From an uncultured Clostridia bacterium (lineage in GTDB: Bacteria; Bacillota; Clostridia; TANB77; CAG-508): a stretch of DNA of 13,148 nt. Made by a program: the position numbers and the translations under genes. Positions 6,428 to 12,951 of the stretch are shown here, piece after piece. Location of the stretch: NCBI GenBank assembly GCA_934169775.1, contig CAKPOI010000038.1:1-13148 (forward strand), read 5' to 3'. Under the pieces are notes generated by a model, which did not search any database, was not told the origin of the DNA, and saw nothing but the letters and a program-made list of their open reading frames with translations. The first letter of the stretch is position 1. Every line of letters starts with the position of its first letter.

Positions 6428-6958
6428 TTATTCAGCTTTTTCAGTTTCGTCTTTTACTGTTTCTACTGGTGTTTCTTTAACTGTGTCAACAACTTCTTGT
6501 GTTTCAACTGCAGTAGTTTCAACAGCTGGAGCTTCTTCTGGAGCAGCTACTTCTTCAGCAACTGGTTCTTCTACTAAATCTTCTTTTACTGTGATTTCTC
6601 TGTTTTCAATTCTTGCTCCAACTAATTCTTTAGTTTTAGCAGCTTTTCCAACTCTATCTCTTAAGTAATATAATTTAGCACGTCTAGCTTTACCAACTCT
6701 TACTAATTCTACTTTTTCTACTAATGGTGAGTGGATTAAAAATGTTTTTTCTACTCCTACACCATAAGATGTTTTTCTAACTGTAAATGTTTGGTTAAGT
6801 CCTCCACCTTGTACTTTAATAATAATTCCTTCAAAAACTTGGATTCTTTCTTTGTTTCCTTCTTTAATTCTTACATGTACTTTTACTGTATTTCCTACTT
6901 TTAATTCTGGAATTTTATTCTTAAGTTGTTCATGTTCGATTGATTTTATAATATCCAT
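6428..6958 (-). CDS. rplS: 50S ribosomal protein L19 with acidic C-terminal extension
   Basis: L19 lies at the subunit interface of the large ribosomal subunit. Residues 1 to about 112 are a normal L19: VGNTVKVHVRIKEGNKER (21-38), QVFEGIIIKVQGGG (40-53), FTVRKTSYGVGVEKTF and RRAKLYYLRDR (92-102). Typical L19 proteins are about 115 residues, but this one continues to 176. The extra part from about 122 is almost entirely Glu, Val, Thr, Ala and Pro (for example EEPVAEEVAAPEEAPAVETT), strongly acidic and probably disordered. The frame is continuous and ends at a stop followed closely by the operon terminator, so the tail is real coding sequence. GGAGG lies about 11 bases before the ATG. It is the last gene of the operon. 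Confidence 0.95.
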   Translation of the reverse strand: MDIIKSIEHEQLKNKIPELKVGNTVKVHVRIKEGNKERIQVFEGIIIKVQGGGLNQTFTVRKTSYGVGVEKTFLIHSPLVEKVELVRVGKARRAKLYYLRDRVGKAAKTKELVGARIENREITVKEDLVEEPVAEEVAAPEEAPAVETTAVETQEVVDTVKETPVETVKDETEKAE

Positions 6959-7021
6959 TTTAGAATTTACCTCCTTCTTTACTTTCTTGAGCGGTACCCT
7001 AATAATTGGTACTTCATTTAT
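6959..7021 (-). promoter_or_regulatory. Possible L19 leader (rplS 5' regulatory region)
   Basis: The 63 bases between trmD and rplS hold a GTACC...GGTAC stem (7008-7012 with 6994-6998) followed by CGCTCAAG and the GGAGG ribosome site. A ribosomal-protein leader before rplS is known in low-GC Gram-positives (Rfam L19_leader). I cannot check the match, so this rests on position and one short stem. Confidence 0.4.
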
Positions 7022-7732
7022 TTATTTTTCTAAAACTTCTTTTTTAGATAAAGGATAATTTTTTAACAAATCTGGTCTTTTCTTTTCAGTTATATGTAAA
7101 GATTGTTCTTTACGCCATTTATTGATATTTTCATGATGGCCAGATAATAAAACTTCTGGTACTTTTACACCTTCAAAAACTTCCGGTCTTGTATATTGAG
7201 GATATTCAAGTAATCCTTGTGAAAATGATTCTTCTTTTATTGATTCTCCTGTTAAAACACCATCTACATATCTGCTAACACTATCTATTAAAGCCATTGC
7301 TGGAATTTCTCCACCTGTTAAAACATAATCGCCAATAGAAATTTCCTCATCAACAATTTTGTCTAATACTCTTTGATCTATTCCTTCATAATGTCCACAT
7401 AATATTATTAGATGTTCTTCTTTTGCCAAACTTTCTACTTTTGTTTGATTTAAAGTTTGTCCTTGTGGTGACATATATATCACTTTAGCATTTTCTATAT
7501 TATCTATAGAATTGTATGCTCTATATACTACATCTGGCATTATAACCATTCCTGCTCCACCACCATATGGAGTATCATCTACTTTTTTATGTTTATTTTC
7601 TGAAAAATCACGTATATTTATTACATTGATATCTATTATATTTTTTTCCTGTGCTCTTCCTAAAATACTTTGATTTATAGGTTCGAACATTTCTGGAAAT
7701 AAAGTTAATATATCAAATTTCATATTACACAT
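7022..7732 (-). CDS. trmD: tRNA (guanine-N1-)-methyltransferase TrmD
   Basis: TrmD methylates guanosine 37, next to the anticodon of a set of tRNAs, using S-adenosylmethionine and preventing +1 frameshifts. The 236-residue protein shows the SPOUT trefoil-knot signatures: DILTLFPEMF at the N-terminus, DDTPYGGGAGM, LIILCGHYEGIDQRV and EISIGDYVLTGGEIPAM. The C-terminal domain has SGHHENINKWR. Two starts are possible: ATG 7732, which overlaps the end of rimM and has AGAAGG 5 bases upstream, and ATG 7723 (MKFDILTL), which matches the usual family start but has that site 14 bases away. I keep the first; the difference is three residues. The overlap implies translational coupling to rimM. Confidence 0.96.
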   Translation of the reverse strand: MCNMKFDILTLFPEMFEPINQSILGRAQEKNIIDINVINIRDFSENKHKKVDDTPYGGGAGMVIMPDVVYRAYNSIDNIENAKVIYMSPQGQTLNQTKVESLAKEEHLIILCGHYEGIDQRVLDKIVDEEISIGDYVLTGGEIPAMALIDSVSRYVDGVLTGESIKEESFSQGLLEYPQYTRPEVFEGVKVPEVLLSGHHENINKWRKEQSLHITEKKRPDLLKNYPLSKKEVLEK

Positions 7733-8234
7733 CTAATCCTTCTAACAAATGTACTGTTATTTTATTATCTTCTAATGAAATATTTTTTATTACTTCTTTG
7801 ATGGCTGGCAACAAAATTTGTTTGCCTAATTCATTTCTTACAACATATATATCATTACTTCCTGTATTATATATATCTTGTAAAACCCCTAAAATGATAC
7901 CATCTTCTGTATAGACTTGCATTCCTATAAGGTCTGCTATATAATAGCTTCCTTTTTCTAATGGTGCAGCATCTTTACGTTCTACTTTTAAGCTTGCATT
8001 TCGCAAAGTTTCTGCATCTTCTACTTTGTCTATACCTTTGAATTTTACTAATACCATATTTTTATGATATTTTGTTTCTTCTATTTCATAGATTTTTTTA
8101 TTATTTTTAATTTCTACATATACTTTTTTTAAATTGTCAAATCTTGTAATATCATCTGTATATGGAACTACTTTTACCATTCCTTTTATTCCAAATGTAT
8201 TTACTATTTGCCCAATTTCAAAATATTCTTGCAT
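7725..8234 (-). CDS. rimM: Ribosome maturation factor RimM
   Basis: RimM assists late assembly of the 30S head domain, binding S19. The 169-residue protein has the normal two-domain layout: an N-terminal beta-barrel (FEIGQIVNTFGIKGMVKV, residues 5-22) and a C-terminal PRC barrel (SYYIADLIGMQVYTEDG, then GSNDIYVV and KQILLPAI). It is complete and of usual length. It lies 12 bases after khpA and its stop codon overlaps the trmD start, within the operon. Confidence 0.96.
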   Translation of the reverse strand: MQEYFEIGQIVNTFGIKGMVKVVPYTDDITRFDNLKKVYVEIKNNKKIYEIEETKYHKNMVLVKFKGIDKVEDAETLRNASLKVERKDAAPLEKGSYYIADLIGMQVYTEDGIILGVLQDIYNTGSNDIYVVRNELGKQILLPAIKEVIKNISLEDNKITVHLLEGLDV

Positions 8235-8246
8235 GCCATTACTCCC

Positions 8247-8486
8247 TTATTCAGCAAATTCAATATCTACTTTTTTTCTTTCTTTTGCAGCTACTGATTT
8301 CATAACAGTTCTAATAGCTCTTGCATTTTTACCTTGTTTGCCTATTATTTTTCCCATATCTTCTTTAGCAACATTTACCGTGAATTTAACTATTTTTTCA
8401 TTTTCGGAATCTGTTGCTTCTGTAATCTTTACTGCATCTTGATTTTCAACTAAATGCTTTACAATGGTTTCTAAGATATCTTTCAT
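8247..8486 (-). CDS. khpA: KH-domain RNA-binding protein KhpA (YlqC)
   Basis: This 79-residue single KH-domain protein is the KhpA/YlqC type encoded between rpsP and rimM in firmicutes. The KH signature GKIIGKQGKNARAIRT (45-60) carries the GxxG loop as Gly49-Lys-Gln-Gly52. In other Gram-positives KhpA pairs with KhpB (Jag/EloR) to bind RNA and affect cell elongation and division; that role is from family knowledge. GGAGG lies just before the ATG, and the gene starts 28 bases after rpsP. Confidence 0.94.
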   Translation of the reverse strand: MKDILETIVKHLVENQDAVKITEATDSENEKIVKFTVNVAKEDMGKIIGKQGKNARAIRTVMKSVAAKERKKVDIEFAE

Positions 8487-8514
8487 ATCCTATTCCTCCC
8501 TATTTGCATTAAAA

Positions 8515-8748
8515 CTATTTTGCTTTTTCAATTAATGCTTTTACTGTGTCTGTTGGTTTTGCACCATTTTTGATCCATTTTTCTACTTTTTCTTTGTCTA
8601 AAACAACTGTAGATGGATTTGTCATTGGAGCATATGTTCCTATTTGTTCTACTATTTTACCATCTCTTGGGCTTCTTGAATCTGCTACTACAATATGATA
8701 AAATGGAGCTTTTTTCTTTCCTTGTCTTTGTAATCTGATTTTTAGCAT
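8515..8748 (-). CDS. rpsP: 30S ribosomal protein S16
   Basis: S16 is an early-assembling protein of the 30S body. The 77-residue protein begins MLKIRLQRQGKKKAPFYHIV and contains DSRSPRDGKIVEQIGTY and a C-terminal helix KWIKNGAKPTDTVKALI, all standard. The ATG at 8748 is chosen because a strong AAGGAGGTGAT precedes it; a GTG at 8757 lies inside that ribosome site and cannot be the start. It lies 32 bases after ffh. Confidence 0.96.
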   Translation of the reverse strand: MLKIRLQRQGKKKAPFYHIVVADSRSPRDGKIVEQIGTYAPMTNPSTVVLDKEKVEKWIKNGAKPTDTVKALIEKAK

Positions 8749-8780
8749 AAATATCACCTCCTTAAACTGATAACTTTTTT

Positions 8781-10133
8781 CTAAAATTTAAAATTTTTCA
8801 ATGTGTTTTCATCAATACCTTTCATTAATTTTTTCATGCCACCTTTATTACTTTTTAATTGTTTCATCATTTTTTGTGTCATTTCAAAAGATTTTATAAA
8901 TTTATTAACTTCTTGTACTGATGTTCCACTTCCTTTTGCAATTCTTTGTCTACGACTTCCATTTAAGATTTTTATATTTCTTTTTTCTTGTTTTGTCATA
9001 GAGCAAATCATTGCTTCTATTTTTTCAAATTCTTTATCATCTACTTTTACATCTTTTAATTGATTCATTCCTGGAATCATTTTTAGTAATGATGAAAATG
9101 AACCCATTTTTTTGACTTGTCTTAATTGTGCTAAGTAATCATCTAAATCAAATTCTCTTTTTCTCATCTGTTTTTCAAGCTTTTCTGCTTGTTCCATGTC
9201 AAATGTTTCTTCAGCTTTTTCTATTACAGATAAGATGTCTCCCATTCCTAAAATTCTTTGTGCCATTCTGTCTGGATGGAAAACTTCTATATCACTTAGT
9301 TTTTCTCCTGTTGCTGCAAATTTGATTGGCTTTCCTGTTACTTTTTTTACTGATAATGCTGCACCACCACGTGTATCACCATCTAATTTGGTTAATACTA
9401 TTCCATCTATTCCTACTTCTTTATTAAATGTGTCTGCTACATTTACTGCTTCTTGTCCTGTCATTGAGTCTACTACTAATAAGATTTCATGTGGTTTTAC
9501 TGATGTTTTTACATTTTTTAATTCTTGCATTAGTTGCTCATCTATTTGTAATCGACCTGCTGTATCTAGTATTATTACATCATTTAATTTTGATATTGCT
9601 ACATTTATTGCTTGTTTTGCAATATGTACTACATCTTTTGATTGTTCATTACTAAATACTGGTATGTTTAGTTGTGCTCCTACTACTTGTAATTGTTTTA
9701 TAGCTGCTGGTCTATATACATCACATGCTACAAGTAGTGGCTTTTTTCCTTGTTTTCTGAATAAGTTTGCTAATTTTCCTGCTGTGGTTGTTTTTCCAGA
9801 TCCTTGTAAACCTACTAGCATTATTATTGTTGGAGGATTTGGTGTGAAGTTTACTTTACTTTCTACTCCTCCTAGTAATTCTACTAATTCGTCTTTTACT
9901 ATTTTGACTACTTGTTGCCCTGGTGTTAATGATTTTAATACATCTTGACCTAATGCTTTTTCTTGTATTGTATTTATAAATTCTTTTACTATTTTATAGT
10001 TTACATCTGCTTCTAGTAAAGCAAGTTTTACTTCTCTTAGCATTTCTTTTAAGTCTGATTCTGTTATTCTTGCTTTTCCTCTCATTTTTCTTGTGATTTC
10101 TTGTAAACGATTGGATAATCCTTCAAATGCCAT
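8781..10133 (-). CDS. ffh: Signal recognition particle protein Ffh (SRP54)
   Basis: Ffh is the GTPase of the signal recognition particle. It binds 4.5S/6S RNA and signal sequences of nascent membrane proteins and docks with FtsY. The 450-residue protein has an N-domain helical bundle (1-95) and a G-domain with P-loop GLQGSGKTT (108-116), DVYRPAA (138-144), DTAGR (190-194) and TKLDGD (248-253). The M-domain (about 297-435) has a Met-rich signal-binding surface and the RNA-binding motif RRQRIAKGSGTS (394-405). All key residues are present. The start has GGAGT about 7 bases upstream. It follows ylxM by 77 bases and precedes rpsP, the usual firmicute order. Confidence 0.97.
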   Translation of the reverse strand: MAFEGLSNRLQEITRKMRGKARITESDLKEMLREVKLALLEADVNYKIVKEFINTIQEKALGQDVLKSLTPGQQVVKIVKDELVELLGGVESKVNFTPNPPTIIMLVGLQGSGKTTTAGKLANLFRKQGKKPLLVACDVYRPAAIKQLQVVGAQLNIPVFSNEQSKDVVHIAKQAINVAISKLNDVIILDTAGRLQIDEQLMQELKNVKTSVKPHEILLVVDSMTGQEAVNVADTFNKEVGIDGIVLTKLDGDTRGGAALSVKKVTGKPIKFAATGEKLSDIEVFHPDRMAQRILGMGDILSVIEKAEETFDMEQAEKLEKQMRKREFDLDDYLAQLRQVKKMGSFSSLLKMIPGMNQLKDVKVDDKEFEKIEAMICSMTKQEKRNIKILNGSRRQRIAKGSGTSVQEVNKFIKSFEMTQKMMKQLKSNKGGMKKLMKGIDENTLKNFKF

Positions 10134-10210
10134 TTGCTACACTCCTTTTTTATGTTTTAATGGACACTTTTTACTTATTTGTTTTATATTTTTATGTCTT
10201 TTTTACTTTT

Positions 10211-10594
10211 TTATCTTAATTCGTCTAATTCTTTTTTTACATCCTCTAAGATTATTGCAATTTGTTTATCTGAATAGTCTTTTTCTATTTTTGTTATTTG
10301 TGATAATATTTTTGCAATTTTCTTATTTTGTTTTAACATCCTTTTCATAAATGCTAACTTTTCTTCGTATTCGAAAAGTTTTTTCTCTCCCTTCTTTATT
10401 ATGTCTCTTACAGCTTGTCTTGTTATTTTATTATTATCTGCTATTTCTGAAAGAGATAAGTCATTGTTATAGTAATCATTTAAAAATGTATATTGTTTTT
10501 TAGTTAATAAGCTTCCATAATATTCACTTAACATGCTTATTTCTACTTTTTTCTTTATTTTTTCTTCTACATTTTCTTCTAACTTTTCTTCCAT
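10211..10594 (-). CDS. ylxM: YlxM/p13-like helix-turn-helix protein
   Basis: YlxM proteins are small helix-turn-helix proteins encoded directly before ffh; in streptococci the homologue contacts SRP RNA and affects SRP activity. The 127-residue product has the typical core: ISMLSEYYGSLLTKKQ, NDYYNNDLSLSEIADNNKI and TRQAVRDIIKKGEKKL, resembling a sigma-factor region 4 HTH. A Lys-rich coiled C-terminal half follows. The ATG at 10594 is chosen because AAAGGAA lies 8 bases upstream, while the ATGs at 10624 and 10615 lack a site. It is the first gene of the SRP/ribosome operon. Confidence 0.9.
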   Translation of the reverse strand: MEEKLEENVEEKIKKKVEISMLSEYYGSLLTKKQYTFLNDYYNNDLSLSEIADNNKITRQAVRDIIKKGEKKLFEYEEKLAFMKRMLKQNKKIAKILSQITKIEKDYSDKQIAIILEDVKKELDELR

Positions 10595-10715
10595 TTTGCT
10601 ATTCCTTTCTTGCATTAAGAACAAAAGCGTGCATTAATAAAATTTTGTTGTTTTAATTTTTTTAAAGTTTGTATAATTAAAACATTTTTTAAGTCTTTTT
10701 TTGTAATGCAAATAT

Positions 10716-10744
10716 ACTTTACACCTTTTTAACTAATTTGTCAA
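10716..10744 (-). promoter_or_regulatory. Promoter of the ylxM-ffh-rplS operon
   Basis: On the - strand: perfect -35 TTGACA (10739-10744), 17-base spacer, and -10 TAAAGT (10716-10721), four of six matches. The expected start near 10708 gives a leader of about 114 AT-rich bases before ylxM. No other good promoter is seen before the operon. Confidence 0.65.
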
Positions 10745-10821
10745 GCTTTTTATTGATTTATCTTAAAAAATTATGATTTTTTCAAAAACTCTTGCTAATA
10801 TTCTTAATTTTTGTAAAGGAG

Positions 10822-10865
10822 TGAATAATTTAATAGCCCAATAGATTGTTTTTATCTACTGGGCC
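10822..10865 (-). terminator. Probable terminator of the DGR transcript
   Basis: An 11-bp stem (10854-10864 with 10836-10846), 7-base loop. One position pairs only as G-U in the - strand RNA and would be an A-C mismatch in the + strand RNA, which favours use on the - strand. The following TATTAAATTATT is a weak U-tract. It lies about 150 bases after the TR and before the ylxM promoter, so it would define the 3' end of the TR-containing RNA. Confidence 0.6.
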
Positions 10866-11018
10866 TATATTTTTCATTTTAATGTTTCTTTCGTTTCCTA
10901 CCGGAGTTACACTAAAATTGTATTCATTTTTACCTTTTCAGGAAGGAATAAACTTCTTTAATATCTAATACTTTATTGGCAAAGATCCTTAAATCTTATA
11001 CATCGAAAATAATATTAG

Positions 11019-11134
11019 AGTGGCTCGAAGACCGTTGTTGGAATTGGCATTGCTCGGATTATTGTCCCAACGGTTACCTGCTGGATTGTTGTTGTTGTAA
11101 TTGCCTCCACGCAACACTACCGACTCGCCCGTGC
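11019..11134 (-). repeat. DGR template repeat (TR)
   Basis: This 116-bp copy aligns without gaps to 12962-13077 and differs at 16 positions. Every differing position is T on the + strand here, that is A in the sense strand, so this is the invariant template. Read in the target frame it encodes RGGNYNNNN, PAGNRWDNN and PSNANSNNGLR, with 12 Asn codons of AAC/AAT type, the usual way a template offers adenines for mutation. The TR is noncoding, G+C-rich against an AT-rich background, and lies 74 bases after the RT gene. The flanks (10867-11018 and 11135-11208) hold no gene; the downstream flank up to the terminator probably forms the structured part of the TR RNA. Confidence 0.96.
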
Positions 11135-11208
11135 AGATAATTAGCTTACAGTTTATCCCTAGTAATTAATCTCTATTTAATTTAGTCTATACATATATTT
11201 TTTTATTA

Positions 11209-12246
11209 TTATATTATTTTTTTGGCAATTAAATCTTCTTGTAGCAAGATTTTTCTTTTCTTTAAATCATAAGTATTTGCAATTCCAAAATATCCAATAT
11301 GACCTGTTAAATATTTTCTTGCTTCTTCAGAAGATAATTTATTGTTTTTAATTTGGAATAATAGTTTTTTTATTTTCTTTTTGAATCTTCTTTTTCCTTT
11401 ATCTCTTACTTTTATTCTGTATTCATTTATTTTATATCCACAAAAATTCACGCCTTGCTTAGATTTGAATATATTAGTTTTATCATTTAGTTCTAATTCT
11501 AATTTTTCCTTTAAAAAAACTATTATTTTTTGAAGCGCATTTTTGGCTTCTGCTTTTGTTTTTACTAAAATTACAATATCATCCATGTATCTATATACTT
11601 GTTGTATTTTTAGTTTTCTTACTATATATTGGTCTAATTCATTTAAATATATATTAGCAAATGTTTGTGATGTGTAATTTCCTATTTCTATGCCTTTTTT
11701 CTTTTTTTGCACAGATAAAATTTGTCTTATAAGCCACAATACTTTTTCGTCTTTAATTCTTTTCTTTAATATTTTGTATAAGATTCCTTTGTCTATACTG
11801 TTAAAAAATTTTCTGACGTCCATTTTTAATATGTAATATTCTCTATATGATCTTTTCATTTTTCTCATTCCGGCTTGTAAATCTAATGCTGCATTGTGCA
11901 TTCCTCTGTCTTTTATGCATGCATATGTTGTTTTTATAAAACTTGGCATGTAATATGGTTCTAAAAAGTTGTCTACAATCCATCTATGTACAATTCTGTC
12001 TATATATGGCGCTTTTTCTATTGTTCTTTCTTTTGGCTCATATACTTTAAATGATGTATATCTATTATGTACGTAAGTTCCTGTTTTTAGTTTTTGATAT
12101 AAATATCTAATATATTCTTCTTCTTTTAGTGAAAATAGTATAACTTCTTTTCTTAGCTTTTTTCCTTTTCTTGACATTTTGTGTGCTTTCATTAAATTTT
12201 CGTATGTTAAAGCTTTATCGTACTGGTTTCTTATCCACTTTGCCAT
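11209..12246 (-). CDS. DGR reverse transcriptase
   Basis: This enzyme copies the TR RNA into adenine-mutagenised cDNA for transfer to the VR. The 345-residue protein has the fingers/palm RT domain in order: KVYEPKERTIEKAPYIDRIV (67-86), motif A KMDVRKFFNSID (141-152, Asp143), motif B IGNYTSQTFANIYLNELD (188-205) and motif C YRYMDDIVIL (218-227, Asp222-Asp223), then NFCGYKI (267-273). The GNYTSQ form of motif B, where group II intron RTs have QGxxxSP, is typical of DGR RTs. There is no maturase or endonuclease domain. It overlaps the SSB-like gene by 32 bases and has no strong ribosome site of its own, suggesting translational coupling. All catalytic residues are intact. Confidence 0.95.
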   Translation of the reverse strand: MAKWIRNQYDKALTYENLMKAHKMSRKGKKLRKEVILFSLKEEEYIRYLYQKLKTGTYVHNRYTSFKVYEPKERTIEKAPYIDRIVHRWIVDNFLEPYYMPSFIKTTYACIKDRGMHNAALDLQAGMRKMKRSYREYYILKMDVRKFFNSIDKGILYKILKKRIKDEKVLWLIRQILSVQKKKKGIEIGNYTSQTFANIYLNELDQYIVRKLKIQQVYRYMDDIVILVKTKAEAKNALQKIIVFLKEKLELELNDKTNIFKSKQGVNFCGYKINEYRIKVRDKGKRRFKKKIKKLLFQIKNNKLSSEEARKYLTGHIGYFGIANTYDLKKRKILLQEDLIAKKII

Positions 12247-12502
12247 CTATTTTTTCTACATTATTTACAACTACAATTAATCCTTCTTTTGTTTTTTGTA
12301 AATACCCTTCTATTAAAATTTTATCTCCAATTTTATATGTCCTATACATAAAATCTGCAATGTTATTTTTTGCTATTATTTCTATTTCTTCTTTAACTTT
12401 TTCTACTTTTAATTTAATGAATATTATTGCATACACTTTTCCTTTATCTACTAATTTATATGTTTGATTGCATATTGTTCCTGCTATTATTACTTTGTTC
12501 AT
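12215..12502 (-). CDS. Small OB-fold protein resembling single-stranded DNA-binding protein (SSB-like)
   Basis: The 95-residue protein has the N-terminal pattern of SSB/PriB-type OB folds: MNKVIIAGTICNQTYKL, a second strand VYAIIFIKLKVEK, a third EEIEIIAKNNIADFM, then YKIGDKILIEGYLQKTKEG, which closely resembles the GxxVxVEGxLQ strand of SSB, and a final strand LIVVVNNVEKI. It lacks the acidic C-terminal tip by which housekeeping SSB recruits partners; instead it ends KKPVR. The gene overlaps avd by 47 bases and the RT gene by 32 bases, so it is firmly part of the DGR operon. It may bind the mutagenised cDNA or the target strand; this is inference. The fold is read from sequence pattern only. 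Confidence 0.72.
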   Translation of the reverse strand: MNKVIIAGTICNQTYKLVDKGKVYAIIFIKLKVEKVKEEIEIIAKNNIADFMYRTYKIGDKILIEGYLQKTKEGLIVVVNNVEKIDGKVDKKPVR

Positions 12503-12881
12503 TTTTTATATTTGGATTTGCTTTTATTAGTCCTCCAATAATTCTCCCTATTTCTGCTAATTTTGTTATACTTGTTTCAAAATTTTTATTTGTTATGGAT
12601 TTTTCTTCGTTTAATATTCTAATCATAGACCTATTGTAACTTATTAATGCATCAATTTTATTCAAATAAGTGTATGCACTTTGTCTATCTTTATTTACAA
12701 AATGTGCATATTCTAACATTCTCAATGATGATGTTTTTATTTCTGAACCTATGTTAAATTTTTCTACTCGTGGAATTTTTATCAAAATTTGGAATATGTG
12801 TTTTATGTAATCTTCTATTTTGGGTATTAATATTAAGGTTCCTGAACTCCTGTATCTATTTAGCGTATCGTATGTTGACAT
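12456..12881 (-). CDS. avd: Avd-like DGR accessory protein (helical bundle)
   Basis: Avd (accessory variability determinant) forms a basic, barrel-shaped pentamer of four-helix bundles that binds the RT and TR RNA and is needed for mutagenic homing in characterised DGRs. This 141-residue protein is all helical and Lys/Arg-rich and shows the family pattern: YIKHIFQILIKIPRVEKFNIGSEI (helix 1 and turn), LRMLEYAHFVNKDRQSAYTYLNKIDAL, then ITKLAEIGRIIGGLIKA, the hallmark last helix. An Asn/Ser-rich tail (about 124-141) is encoded where the frame overlaps the next gene. GGAGG lies about 14 bases before the ATG. It starts 65 bases after the target gene's stop codon, the expected place for avd. Confidence 0.87.
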   Translation of the reverse strand: MSTYDTLNRYRSSGTLILIPKIEDYIKHIFQILIKIPRVEKFNIGSEIKTSSLRMLEYAHFVNKDRQSAYTYLNKIDALISYNRSMIRILNEEKSITNKNFETSITKLAEIGRIIGGLIKANPNIKNEQSNNSRNNMQSNI

Positions 12882-12935
12882 AATTTTATATTTATTCCTC
12901 CGTGTTTTATTGGCAGCTCGTTATAGCTTAGTAAC

Positions 12936-12951
12936 AGTAGTCAGAGCTACT
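12936..12951 (-). repeat. Small hairpin just after the VR
   Basis: On the - strand AGTAG and CTACT (12947-12951 with 12936-12940) form a 5-bp stem with a 6-base loop, 10 bases past the VR end and including the target's TAG stop codon. In the Bordetella phage DGR a hairpin just after the VR is needed for efficient homing. The stem is short, and other pairings are possible (AGCTC with GAGCT nearby), so this is tentative. Confidence 0.4.

Noticed and set aside
9196..9948. A 250-residue open frame on the + strand opposite ffh
   Set aside because: It lies entirely antisense to the well-conserved Ffh G-domain, is Ser/Thr/Phe-rich as expected of a mirror frame, and has no ribosome site.
10625..10715. 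Possible riboswitch in the ylxM leader
   Set aside because: The stretch is nearly pure A/T with no stable stems or conserved blocks that I can recognise.
11019..11134. TR considered as a degraded second target gene
   Set aside because: It has no start codon or ribosome site, and its frame meets a stop soon after the repeat. All differences from the VR fall on its adenines, so it is the template and not a decayed copy.
11209..12246. RT considered as a group II intron or retron enzyme
   Set aside because: There is no maturase or HNH domain, and no intron domain V or msr/msd structure was noticed. The GNYTSQ motif together with TR, VR and avd fits a DGR.
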